Assembly (NCBI GenBank): GCA_017535325.1
Contig: JAFXUC010000048.1
Location: 1 to 64,000, forward strand
Direction: 5' to 3'
Length of the DNA stretch: 64,000 bases
Source: Bacteroidales bacterium
GTDB lineage: Bacteria; Bacteroidota; Bacteroidia; Bacteroidales; UBA3824
The notes below the pieces were generated by a model, which was not told the origin of the DNA, did no database searches, and saw nothing but the letters and a program-made list of their open reading frames with translations. Shown in pieces: positions 41,480 to 49,531 of this stretch; positions within the stretch are counted from its first letter, which is position 1, and every line of letters begins with the position of its first letter. The position numbers were made by a program, and so were the translations under genes.

Positions 41480-42085
41480 ATGATAATAATAGGAATAGCC
41501 GGCGGTACGGGATGCGGAAAAACTACCGTCGTAAAAAAAATTGCGGAAACCTTGCCGCCTGACAATGTGGCGGTTATCCCTTTGGATTCGTATTACAACC
41601 AAACGGACGACTTGACGCCCGAACAGAGGCGGCAGATAAATTTCGACCATCCAAACGCTTTTGACTGGGATTTGTTGTTTGAGCATATTTCCATGCTGAA
41701 AAACGGTCAGGCGGTGGAGCAGCCGACGTATTCCTATGTTATCTCCAACCGCCTGAAAGAAACTATTCACGTAGAGCCAAAGCCCGTGATGATTGTCGAG
41801 GGCATTATGTCTTTGATAAAAAAAGAGTTGCGGGACTTGATGGATTTGAAGATTTTTGTAGACACCGACTCCGACGAGCGTTTGATAAGGATTATCAAAC
41901 GCGACGTTTTGGAACGCGGCAGAACTGCCGAAATGGTGATGGAGCGTTATGTCAACATTCTAAAACCCATGCACTTAGAGTTTATTGAGCCGACAAAGCG
42001 TTATGCCGACATCATAATCCCTCAGGGCGGCGACAACGAAAAAGGCATTTCAATCATCAAAAAATACATCTTGTCGATTCAATAA
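41480..42085 (+). CDS. udk: Uridine kinase
   Basis: A 201-residue P-loop kinase that phosphorylates uridine and cytidine with ATP or GTP for pyrimidine salvage. Walker A GIAGGTGCGKTTV lies at residues 4-16. The substrate-binding region contains PLDSYYN near 36-42 and NFDHPNAFDW near 54-63, typical of Udk. The lid segment RIIKRDVLERGRTAEMV near 136-152 is present. The length is normal. It follows recA in what appears to be one transcription unit. Confidence 0.94.
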   Translation: MIIIGIAGGTGCGKTTVVKKIAETLPPDNVAVIPLDSYYNQTDDLTPEQRRQINFDHPNAFDWDLLFEHISMLKNGQAVEQPTYSYVISNRLKETIHVEPKPVMIVEGIMSLIKKELRDLMDLKIFVDTDSDERLIRIIKRDVLERGRTAEMVMERYVNILKPMHLEFIEPTKRYADIIIPQGGDNEKGISIIKKYILSIQ

Positions 42086-42100
42086 CCAAAGCAAACTGTT

Positions 42101-43912
42101 ATGAAAACAATTGTTTCGGTCTTTTTGCTGATTGTTTTGGCTGCAAAAAACGTTACCGCGCAAGATTACAGTTTCAAAAGCAGTTTGGAATACGGTGCTG
42201 AAATTGCGGATTTTTTCGTCTCGGATTTCTCTCCTGACGACTTGGTGTATTATGTTGACGGTTTAAAAACCTTAAAAACCACAGTCTATTCAGCCGGAAA
42301 ATACAGACTGAAAGTTGTTTCCGGCAGTGATTTTTCGGCGGAGGCTGAAATCGAAATCCAGAAAAAGAAAATCAATCCCGGAACGCTTACCGTCGGCAGC
42401 AAAATTTATGACGGCTCTCCGCGGGCAAGGGAATATGCCTTGAATTTTGACAACACCCAAATTCTTGCAAAAGACCGGATTGGCGTATCCGTAAGGCTGA
42501 AAAGCATACCTTATTTTCCCTCAGAAAATGCTGATACATACACTTGGAATGAGTTGGTGTATTTGAGCGGTTATTCTTTTATGACCGCAAATTATGAATT
42601 GGAGACCAATTATGTTTCAGTCACGGCAACTATCTATCCGAGAGAGACTTCGCCTTTTAATTTTTCCGTCGATGACAAATTTTATGACGGAACTGACACG
42701 TCTATCGGTCAGCGTTGCACAATCACCATCGTAAAAGGCGACGACGACCTTGATTTCAAATTCGCAGAAAAAATAGTCTTTCCTTCCAAAAATGCCGGCA
42801 CTTATACGTTGACATGCAAATTGAAGATTGAAGGTCCTAAGGCAAAAAATTACCGCTTAGTGCCTGACTATTTTACGACAGAGGCAAAAATTTTGCCGTT
42901 AACTGTTTCTATGTCATCGTTTTATGTCGCTGACAAAATTTATGACGGCACAAAAAAAGTTTACGATTATAGTTTTTCTTCTGACATTGACTCAGTAAGA
43001 ATCGAAGGCGACGACCTTGAAATCGGCTTTCTTTCCGAGCCGGAATTTCCGCAAAAAAACGTCGGAAAATATACCGTTTCGGCGGATTTTGTTTTAAAAG
43101 GTGAGGATTCCCAAAACTATGTTTTAGAGTTTGAAAACCAGCAGGACGAAGCAGAAATTACGCCCAAAGAAGTTTCAGTCAGCGGCTTTTTTGTTGCGGA
43201 CAAACTTTACGACGGAACAACTGCCGTCCCTGAAAATAATGTCTCGATGCCGGAAGTTGACGGCTCTTTCAGCGGCGACGATGTTTATGCGGCATTTTCT
43301 ATAAAGCCTGAATATCCGTCGCCAAACACCGGTGAAAACTATTTAATTGAGGCGGATTTTTCTCTCGCCGGCGCAGATTCACAGAATTATTACCTTAAAA
43401 ATACGTCTTTAACTGCTTATTCGTCAATTCTTTGCGGCTCAAATTTGATTCATCAGAAGTTTTATGACGTGGTTTTTGTTTCCAATTATGACAGGGAATA
43501 TTCCGGTTATCAATGGTTTAAAAACGGCGAAAAACTTGACGGCGAAACCAAGCAGTTTTTTTGCGACCCGGCAAAATTTTCGGGCTTTTACCAGTGCGAA
43601 ATCACCAAACTTGACGGCTCAAAAATCCTCACGTGTCCTTATTATCCCACTATAACAGAGGTAGAAACGCCTTCGCCCGTGGAACTTGTCGTCTACCCTA
43701 ATCCGGCATCATCCGGCTTGCCGGTCATAATAAAAGCAGAAAATCTTAATGCCGAAAACGCTGAAATTATGATTTTCAATTCCAAAGGTCAGTTGGTAAA
43801 AAAGATTCTAAGACCTGAAACAGAAAACGAGGTTTTGCTTCCAAGGGGAGAATTTTCAGTCCGTTTAATCTCCGGCAGTAAGAAACAGACGCTTAAAATG
43901 ATTGTGAAATAA
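42101..43912 (+). CDS. T9SS-secreted surface protein with YDG repeats
   Basis: A 603-residue exported protein with signal peptide (IVSVFLLIVLAAKNVTAQ). It contains four 85-100-residue YDG-type beta repeats, marked by SKIYDGSP, DKFYDGTD, DKIYDGTK and DKLYDGTT, each followed later by FPSKNAGTYT- or FPQKNVGKYT-like lines. The end is a type-A T9SS sorting domain (VVYPNPASSG near 530, then IFNSKGQLVKK and LKMIVK). YDG/MBG repeats are found in large surface adhesins. It lies 15 nt after udk but is a surface protein, so the adjacency is probably incidental. Its CTD predicts export by the same T9SS as the 9.4-13.9 kb operon. Confidence 0.85.
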   Translation: MKTIVSVFLLIVLAAKNVTAQDYSFKSSLEYGAEIADFFVSDFSPDDLVYYVDGLKTLKTTVYSAGKYRLKVVSGSDFSAEAEIEIQKKKINPGTLTVGSKIYDGSPRAREYALNFDNTQILAKDRIGVSVRLKSIPYFPSENADTYTWNELVYLSGYSFMTANYELETNYVSVTATIYPRETSPFNFSVDDKFYDGTDTSIGQRCTITIVKGDDDLDFKFAEKIVFPSKNAGTYTLTCKLKIEGPKAKNYRLVPDYFTTEAKILPLTVSMSSFYVADKIYDGTKKVYDYSFSSDIDSVRIEGDDLEIGFLSEPEFPQKNVGKYTVSADFVLKGEDSQNYVLEFENQQDEAEITPKEVSVSGFFVADKLYDGTTAVPENNVSMPEVDGSFSGDDVYAAFSIKPEYPSPNTGENYLIEADFSLAGADSQNYYLKNTSLTAYSSILCGSNLIHQKFYDVVFVSNYDREYSGYQWFKNGEKLDGETKQFFCDPAKFSGFYQCEITKLDGSKILTCPYYPTITEVETPSPVELVVYPNPASSGLPVIIKAENLNAENAEIMIFNSKGQLVKKILRPETENEVLLPRGEFSVRLISGSKKQTLKMIVK

Positions 43913-43924
43913 CAACTTTTTTTG

Positions 43925-43932
43925 TAATTTTG
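43925..43932 (+). promoter_or_regulatory. ilvBN promoter -7 box (TAATTTTG)
   Basis: Full TAnnTTTG match 28 nt before the first ilvB ATG. The leader is too short for a leader-peptide attenuator. Confidence 0.65.
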
Positions 43933-43960
43933 CCGCCGTGAAATTTTTTTTTACGGTTTT

Positions 43961-45658
43961 ATGGAAAACAAATTTAATATTACCGGTGCCGAGGCTATAA
44001 CACTTGCTCTTATCGAAGAGGGCGTAGATACGGTTTTCGGCTATCCGGGCGGCAACAATCTGCCTGTTTACGACTCTTTTTACACGCATGAAAAAGAAAT
44101 CCGCCACGTTTTGGTAAGACACGAGCAAGGCGCGGTGCACGCAGCCGAGGGTTATGCAAGCGCAAACCGCAGAGTCGGCGTCTGCATGGTAACTTCTGGA
44201 CCGGGTGCGACAAACCTTTTGACCGGAATCGCCGACGCTCAACTCGACAGTGTGCCGATTGTCTGCATTACGGGGCAGGTTGTAAAACCGCAACTCGGTT
44301 ACGACGCTTTTCAGGAGACTGACGTCGTAGGCTTTTCGATGCCTGTCACAAAATGGAATTATCAGATAACTTCCGCCTCTGAAATCGCCTCCGTAATGGC
44401 GAAAGCGTTTTATATTGCCCGCAGCGGACGTCCTGGTCCCGTGCTGTTGGACATCACCAAAGACGCCCAGACGCAGATAATAGAAAAATTCGAGTATAAA
44501 AAATGTACTAAAATCCGCAGTTACCACCCGAAACTGAAACCTTCGGAAACCTCCGTCAACGAGGCTGCAACCCTTTTGAACAATGCCCAGCGTCCGCTTA
44601 TGATTGTCGGACACGGCGTTTTGCTCTCCGGCTGTCAAGACGAGGTGAAAGAACTCGCCGAAAAACTTGACATGCCCGTTGCAAGCACTCTGCTCGGACT
44701 TTCAAGCGTTGAAAACGACAATCCGCTTTTTGCCGGAATGGTGGGACTTCACGGAAACTACGCCGCCAACATGATGACAAACCGCTGCGACGTTTTGCTC
44801 GCTGTCGGCATGAGGTTTTCCGACCGTGTTATCGGCAATCCCGAAAAATACGCAACACAGGCTGCGGTAATTCACATCGAAATAGACCCGTCAGAAGTCG
44901 GAAAAATAATTTCACCGGCTGTCGGAATCGTTTCCGATGCAAAGTCGGCTTTACAAAAAATTCTGCCGCTCATACGCAAGTCGTCGCACATTTCGTGGCT
45001 GAACCAGATGCGGGAGTTTCAGGCTAAGGAAAACGAAACCGTCATCAATGAAAACCTTTCAAAACTCCGCATGGGCAAAGCCGTTAGGGTTGTCAGCGAG
45101 AAAAAATCCGGAAGTACGGCTGTCGTGGCTGACGTCGGACAAAACCAGATGGCCTCGGCGCGGTATTTCAGTTTTCAGCCGGGCGACTCGATTATAACTT
45201 CCGGCGGTCTCGGAACGATGGGTTTTGCGCTTCCAGCCTCTATCGGCGCGGCGTATACGAAAAAGTTTCAAAACGTGGTCTGCATTATGGGCGACGGCGG
45301 TTTTCAGATGACAATCGAGGAACTCGGTACAATTATGCAGTACAAACTGCCCGTCAAGATTCTCCTTTTGAACAACAATTATCTCGGAATGATACGCCAA
45401 CTTCAAGACCTGTATTACAATTCGCATTATTATTTCGGCGAAATGCAGAATCCCGATTTTGTGAAAATTGTTGAGGCTTACGGAATCAAGGCGGAAAAAG
45501 TTGACAATTTGGAGGCTTTGGAGCCGGCAGTCAAGAGAATGATGGATTATAACGGCGCGTATTTTTTGGAAGTCCGCGTGGAAAAGCAGGAAAACATCTA
45601 TCCCGTGATTCCTTCCGGAAAAGCCGTTGACGAAATGTTACTGACCCCTAACAATTAA
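43961..45658 (+). CDS. ilvB: Acetolactate synthase large subunit (copy 1)
   Basis: A 565-residue thiamine-diphosphate enzyme that condenses two pyruvates, or pyruvate and 2-ketobutyrate, in valine/leucine/isoleucine synthesis. The N-terminal PYR domain has FGYPGGNNLPVYD and the cofactor-activating Glu in RHEQGAVHAAEGYA. The C-terminal PP domain has MGDGGFQM followed by NNNYLGMIRQ, the ThDP/Mg site. A FAD-binding central domain lies between them. The regulatory subunit follows 9 nt downstream. A second ilvBN pair begins at 52.2 kb; the two large subunits are clearly divergent paralogues (GYPGGNNLPVYD against GYPGGAVIPLYD). Confidence 0.94.
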   Translation: MENKFNITGAEAITLALIEEGVDTVFGYPGGNNLPVYDSFYTHEKEIRHVLVRHEQGAVHAAEGYASANRRVGVCMVTSGPGATNLLTGIADAQLDSVPIVCITGQVVKPQLGYDAFQETDVVGFSMPVTKWNYQITSASEIASVMAKAFYIARSGRPGPVLLDITKDAQTQIIEKFEYKKCTKIRSYHPKLKPSETSVNEAATLLNNAQRPLMIVGHGVLLSGCQDEVKELAEKLDMPVASTLLGLSSVENDNPLFAGMVGLHGNYAANMMTNRCDVLLAVGMRFSDRVIGNPEKYATQAAVIHIEIDPSEVGKIISPAVGIVSDAKSALQKILPLIRKSSHISWLNQMREFQAKENETVINENLSKLRMGKAVRVVSEKKSGSTAVVADVGQNQMASARYFSFQPGDSIITSGGLGTMGFALPASIGAAYTKKFQNVVCIMGDGGFQMTIEELGTIMQYKLPVKILLLNNNYLGMIRQLQDLYYNSHYYFGEMQNPDFVKIVEAYGIKAEKVDNLEALEPAVKRMMDYNGAYFLEVRVEKQENIYPVIPSGKAVDEMLLTPNN

Positions 45659-45667
45659 AAAAACAGA

Positions 45668-46201
45668 ATGAACCGTAAATATACTTTGTTGATATATACC
45701 GAAAACCATGTCGGACTTTTGAACAGGATTTCGATAATTTTTACGCGGCACAAGGTTAATATTGAGTCGCTCAACACTTCACCCTCGATGGAAGAAGGCG
45801 TACACTCTTTTGTCATAACGGTAAATACTTCGCTTGCTCAGGCTGAGCATCTTCGCAAGGCGATAGAAAAGCAGGTTGAGGTTTTAAAGGCCTTTTTGTA
45901 CGAGGAAAAGCAGGTGATACCCATGGAAGTCGCGCTTTTTAAGATTTCGACGGCTAATCTTAAAAGCGGCAATGCGCTGGAAAAACTCATCCGCGAGTCT
46001 TCGGCGCGTATTATCACCGTAGAGCCGGAATTTTTGGTAATCGAAAAGACCGGCACGCAGTCCGACATTCAGGACTTTTTGAGGCAACTCTCTGATTTTG
46101 ACGTTCGTGAGTTTATTCAGTCGGGGCGCGTTATAGTTACACGTCCGATGGGAAAACTCAAAGATTATCTTTTGGAATTGGAAAAACAGGAAGAGGAATA
46201 A
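45668..46201 (+). CDS. ilvN: Acetolactate synthase small subunit (copy 1)
   Basis: A 177-residue regulatory subunit with an N-terminal ACT domain (YTLLIYTENHVGLLNRIS at residues 4-21) that normally senses valine, and a C-terminal ALS_ss_C domain (about 80-165, with LAKF/FLVIEKTGTQSDI). It stimulates the large subunit and gives feedback inhibition. It lies 9 nt after ilvB. The copy at 53.9 kb is 12 residues longer. Confidence 0.92.
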   Translation: MNRKYTLLIYTENHVGLLNRISIIFTRHKVNIESLNTSPSMEEGVHSFVITVNTSLAQAEHLRKAIEKQVEVLKAFLYEEKQVIPMEVALFKISTANLKSGNALEKLIRESSARIITVEPEFLVIEKTGTQSDIQDFLRQLSDFDVREFIQSGRVIVTRPMGKLKDYLLELEKQEEE

Positions 46202-46241
46202 AAAAATTAAAATATATTATTCTGCATAAGAAAATTATTTT

Positions 46242-46249
46242 TATATTTG
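46242..46249 (+). promoter_or_regulatory. Promoter -7 box ahead of the 6S region (TATATTTG)
   Basis: Full TAnnTTTG match 41 nt after the ilvN stop. A transcript would begin near 46255, just before the CCCCTGA hairpin. It is the best promoter candidate for the 6S RNA, although about 85 nt upstream of the conserved stem, so the RNA may be processed. Confidence 0.5.
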
Positions 46250-46261
46250 CAGTGTTCTTTT

Positions 46262-46300
46262 CCCCTGAAGCCCCAAGCGGGTGTCAGGGGTGAAAGGAAT
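46262..46300 (+). other. GC-rich hairpin followed by T run
   Basis: CCCCTGA (46262-46268) pairs perfectly with TCAGGGG (46284-46290), with an inner GCCC/GGGT extension and a CAAGC loop. A nine-T run lies at 46302-46310, about 11 nt after the stem, which is further than in a standard terminator. It may be a weak terminator of ilvBN, a separate short RNA, or the 5' part of the 6S precursor. Confidence 0.5.
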
Positions 46301-46335
46301 ATTTTTTTTTAAAAGGCGTTACTTCGCGCTTTGTT

Positions 46336-46512
46336 TTTGACTATCATAGATCTGGCAGTTTGTGAATACTTGTCAAAATCAAAGCAGCATTGTAATGCCC
46401 GACGGTATGTATTATCTCAGACCGATTGGTTTGTCATATACATAATACGTGGGGCTTTCGGTGTTGCTCGTTCTTGACAAGTGGGCAATGCCAGAGCCTT
46501 TGATAGTGGGAC
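46336..46512 (+). ncRNA. ssrS: 6S RNA (Bacteroidota 6S-Flavo type)
   Basis: About 175 nt fold into one long interrupted hairpin, as in 6S RNA. Paired segments, outside to inside, are: ACTATCA 46340-46346 with TGATAGT 46501-46507; TCTGGCA 46351-46357 with TGCCAGA 46489-46495; ACTTGTCAA 46368-46376 with TTGACAAGT 46474-46482; AGCA 46383-46386 with TGCT 46465-46468; GTATTAT 46409-46415 with ATAATAC 46442-46448; and an apical ACC/GGT hairpin near 46420. The large central bubble between the AGCA and GTATTAT helices would be the open-promoter mimic that traps the housekeeping RNA polymerase. The call is from structure alone, without a covariance search. Confidence 0.75.
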
Positions 46513-46547
46513 GAGCGGCTAAGAAATAAATCCCACGTCTTTTTTTT
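46506..46547 (+). terminator. Terminator of the 6S RNA
   Basis: GTGGGA (46506-46511) pairs with TCCCAC (46531-46536), followed by GTC and an eight-T run (46540-46547). The 5' arm starts in the last bases of the 6S closing stem, so formation of the terminator would compete slightly with that stem. Confidence 0.65.
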
Positions 46548-46749
46548 GTACTAAATTTTAAAAAAGTTCCTGTTTCGGGATTTAGGGGACAAAATTTTTT
46601 TTGATTAATGTTGTAACCTTTTTGTGGATTGCGACACTAAGAAGAAAAAACAAACAAAGTAACACCACCAATCAAACAATTTTAGTACGTCATTTCCAAA
46701 TGGTCAATGACTTGAATTGCTTGACTAATAACCAAAAGGAAGTAAAAAA
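46548..46749 (+). other. Leader region of the 46.7-51.3 kb cassette
   Basis: About 200 nt without a gene. It contains a short inverted repeat GTCATT (46689-46694) / AATGAC (46706-46711) and a purine-rich AAGGAAGT a few nt before the ATG at 46750 that could be a Shine-Dalgarno site. No full TAnnTTTG box was found; the nearest sequence is TAACCTTTTTG near 46615-46625. Confidence 0.4.
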
Positions 46750-47490
46750 ATGAAAAACTACAATTTAAAAATTGACGAGGCCTTCTCTGATATGGTAGAA
46801 GGATACGCAATGCAACTGAATTTAGCATCCGCGTTGGGCAATTCGGAAGATGCGGCATACTATGCTGACCAATTGTTTCGCGCTTGCTACGGAAGCAATG
46901 GACATAAATTGTTGCAAATAAGAGAAAGTGCATTGCAGCCGGTTGGCTTGGCATTCGTTAAAGTCGCCATTCACTTCGATTTTAATGACTTGGATCTGAA
47001 CTCAGTTGCCGCCGAAAACGCATTGTATTGTCTTGGCGCAAGTGTCATATCCAATCATAACACGTATTGCGCCCCGGCAATTTTCACACTTCTACTCAAT
47101 CATTCGAATTTGCTCAGGGACAAACTGATTGCTGCGCACTGCACAAACGCTGAGCGTGAAATGGGTATGTTTGCACCTATTAGAATGATGTTGGGTGGCA
47201 ATCCGTACACCGCACCACATTTGAATGAGTTCAGAACACAGGCTATCTCGAAGCGTGTGTTTATAATGACTTACTTGCTGTCGATGTTTTACGACATCAA
47301 CGGTAGGAAGTTCACGATTCCAAGCGATCTGTCGTATCATCTTCCAAAAGAGCAAGACATAGACAATTATATTGCTCTTGCAAAGGCAATGGACGCAGGT
47401 GCCAATTCCGCATTCAATCTGAAAGAAGGCGAAAAGTACTTCAATACGATTGTTGAGGAGTGTGGTGACACCCTTTCAAAAATGGTTTGA
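46750..47490 (+). CDS. Unrecognised helical protein, gene 1 of the candidate system
   Basis: A 246-residue soluble protein that I do not recognise. It is predicted to be all-helical, with a repeat-like N-terminal half (EDAAYYADQLFRACYG, then ESALQPVGLAFVKVAIHFDF) and a conserved-looking centre with several His, Cys and Asn residues (SNHNTYCAPAIFTLLLNH near 107-124). There is no signal peptide or membrane helix. It is the first of four co-oriented genes (gaps 47, 12 and 8 nt) lying between 6S RNA and a broken LRR gene. The block is AT-richer than the ilv genes on both sides. A scaffold or regulatory role in the cassette is possible. Confidence 0.7.
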   Translation: MKNYNLKIDEAFSDMVEGYAMQLNLASALGNSEDAAYYADQLFRACYGSNGHKLLQIRESALQPVGLAFVKVAIHFDFNDLDLNSVAAENALYCLGASVISNHNTYCAPAIFTLLLNHSNLLRDKLIAAHCTNAEREMGMFAPIRMMLGGNPYTAPHLNEFRTQAISKRVFIMTYLLSMFYDINGRKFTIPSDLSYHLPKEQDIDNYIALAKAMDAGANSAFNLKEGEKYFNTIVEECGDTLSKMV

Positions 47491-47537
47491 AAAATTGGTT
47501 GCTACGAACAAGTCTAATCAATAATACTGTAAAAAAA

Positions 47538-48173
47538 ATGACAGAAACAGAAAAATATGTGACCGAAGCAATGGCACAGTATAAGAGAGGAATTGATGGT
47601 GATGCTGTTTACCATCCTCTGTACAAAGCCTGGCGTTCATTTCAGAACGACGTTTCTCAACTCGGAAAGATTCAAGATTGTAGTCAATTCGGTATGGGTC
47701 TGATGTTTTTTCTCTCATACGGAACTGTCCGCAACATTGACGAACAACAACAATTGGCAAGCATTGCTTATTATTTCATAAGCAAGTCCATCAAGGAGAA
47801 TCCAAACAATATCAACAATTACAAGAATCGACTTCTCATTATGCTTCTGAATCAAGAAGCATTCCAATACACGGTGTCGTCTGTTGTAAATGAAGATGCA
47901 GGATTTGATTTTATGGGAATGCAAATGGGTTCGTTCAATGCAAGGGATGCAATGTTCAAGATGGAATTTGCAGACTTGCACACGAATCAGTCCCTATTGT
48001 CAATTGAAATGTTGAGGAACAGATACAATGATTTGCGCAACAAAATCTCATCCGGTTTTTTTGGCAACAGCGAAACATATCAAACGATTCAGCAAAGTGG
48101 TATGAAGTACCACAATGACGTTTTCTCATATATTGAGGAGAAGGTAATCACAGAACAAGACGTTGATTTCTAA
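47538..48173 (+). CDS. Unrecognised TPR-like helical protein, gene 2 of the candidate system
   Basis: A 211-residue soluble protein. ATG 47538 is chosen; the frame is open to 47487, but that start would overlap gene 1 and give unconserved-looking residues. The middle resembles a tetratricopeptide unit (SIAYYFISKSIKENPNNINNYKNRLLIMLLNQ pattern around residues 75-107), and MGMQMG with several Met residues follows. There is no catalytic motif. It lies 12 nt before the helicase-like gene, which suggests that it is an adaptor or regulator of that enzyme. Confidence 0.68.
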   Translation: MTETEKYVTEAMAQYKRGIDGDAVYHPLYKAWRSFQNDVSQLGKIQDCSQFGMGLMFFLSYGTVRNIDEQQQLASIAYYFISKSIKENPNNINNYKNRLLIMLLNQEAFQYTVSSVVNEDAGFDFMGMQMGSFNARDAMFKMEFADLHTNQSLLSIEMLRNRYNDLRNKISSGFFGNSETYQTIQQSGMKYHNDVFSYIEEKVITEQDVDF

Positions 48174-48185
48174 ATAAGTGGAATT

Positions 48186-49523
48186 ATGCGACAAAAAAAA
48201 TGGTTCATAAGCAATCTCGACGATTCTCAGCGCAAAGTAATCATAGAGGACATCGAAAAAAGCATAATTGTACAAGGTATGGCGGGCAGTGGGAAAACCA
48301 ACCTTGCCATACACCGTGCTTTACAGGCGAAAGGGAAGGGATCGTATGCTATTGTTATTATGACAGTAGCATTGCGACGAATGATAGCATACGGTATGAA
48401 AGCGGTGGGCTTGGATAGCGAGCGAATCGCTTATGAATGGTCGTGGATAAACAGAGGTTTCGATTTGGAAGGTGATGTTTTTAACACATATAAGCCTTCC
48501 GGCGAAATAGATGAAAACATTGTTTATCTTGTAAATGGTAAAAATGTTCGTAAATTTGAACTCGCTTTCAAAGAGTATCAAGCACCATATTCAAAAAGCA
48601 AAGGATATTTTGGTATTGATTTCGCCGATTGGGTTGACTATTCGTATTACAAAACTTGGCATAGAAGAACGAGTTGGTTTAAAGAAGTTCCGATGGATTA
48701 TGTTTTCAATATTTCTGATTCAAGATACAACTTGGTGCCAAGTGGAACACTCTACAAATCGGTAGAAGATGTCATCGATTACATTGTTGTTGATGAAGCA
48801 CAGGATTTCTGTGTAAACGAGTATAAAACACGTTTTATTCCAAAGGCAGGTAAGAGTATTTCCTTGTTGGGAGACTCAAATCAGAAAATGATAAAAGGCG
48901 GCAACTCTATTCAAGAGTTACAAATGGCATTTCCTGATTTCAAACCATTTAAATTGAAGTACAACTACCGTTTACCTAAATCCATAGCAAAAGTTGCACA
49001 AAAAATCTCTAACAATGAAATTGATTTAATGTCTGACAATCTCAAAGACAATGGTAACAGTGATTTCCCGAACTTCCCCAAACCAATTGTAAAAAAATGT
49101 GGTTCAAGGGAAGATGAAATAAGATGGATTGCAAATTTGATTAATAATGAAGGTCTTGATGATGTTGCAATTTTAGTCTTAGGTGACGCTAATGTTCAAG
49201 AAGTTATCAGATTGTTGGCAGAGAATGGTATCGAACAAGTTCAAACCCATTATAGAACAAGAGCGGAAGTTCCTTTCCACACGGTCAACACTTTGGATTT
49301 TTCAAACAATGAATTGCCCTGCATATTGGATTATTATGCGGCAAAAGGATCAGAGTTTGACAACGTGTTTGTCCCGTTTGCTAACGAAGGTTACGTAGGC
49401 AAAAATAATGATTTTTTCGTTGCTTGCACTCGCTCTTCGCATAGTCTGTACATTACATATTCAGGAATACGGACATCGTATTTGAGAAATGTTAATAAAA
49501 ATGATATTGTAGAATATAAATAA
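48186..49523 (+). CDS. Compact SF1 (UvrD/Rep-like) helicase or NTPase, gene 3 of the candidate system
   Basis: A 445-residue P-loop protein with SF1 helicase motifs in order. Motif I is VQGMAGSGKTNLA near residues 28-40, motif II is VVDEAQDF near 201-208, motif III is LLGDSNQKM near 225-233, motif IV/Va-type is KYNYRLPKSIA near 258-268, then DYYAAKGSEFDNVFVPF near 382-398 and the motif VI-like FFVACTRSSHSLYITYS near 411-427. The motif VI Arg is present in CTR. At 445 residues it is much shorter than UvrD (about 720), lacks most of the 1B/2B insertions and carries no nuclease domain. It could be a helicase, a translocase or a signalling NTPase. It is central to the four-gene cassette. Confidence 0.85.
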   Translation: MRQKKWFISNLDDSQRKVIIEDIEKSIIVQGMAGSGKTNLAIHRALQAKGKGSYAIVIMTVALRRMIAYGMKAVGLDSERIAYEWSWINRGFDLEGDVFNTYKPSGEIDENIVYLVNGKNVRKFELAFKEYQAPYSKSKGYFGIDFADWVDYSYYKTWHRRTSWFKEVPMDYVFNISDSRYNLVPSGTLYKSVEDVIDYIVVDEAQDFCVNEYKTRFIPKAGKSISLLGDSNQKMIKGGNSIQELQMAFPDFKPFKLKYNYRLPKSIAKVAQKISNNEIDLMSDNLKDNGNSDFPNFPKPIVKKCGSREDEIRWIANLINNEGLDDVAILVLGDANVQEVIRLLAENGIEQVQTHYRTRAEVPFHTVNTLDFSNNELPCILDYYAAKGSEFDNVFVPFANEGYVGKNNDFFVACTRSSHSLYITYSGIRTSYLRNVNKNDIVEYK

Positions 49524-49531
49524 GTGAACAA

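Noticed and set aside
43961-46201. Recent tandem duplication of ilvBN
   Set aside because: The two pairs differ at many positions even in motif regions and in length, so the copies are old or came separately.
46306-46512. tmRNA instead of 6S RNA
   Set aside because: No tRNA-like ends or tag reading frame; the single long interrupted stem is the 6S form.
48186-49523. Housekeeping UvrD, Rep or PcrA
   Set aside because: At 445 residues it lacks the large accessory subdomains and sits in an AT-richer cassette with unknown partners.
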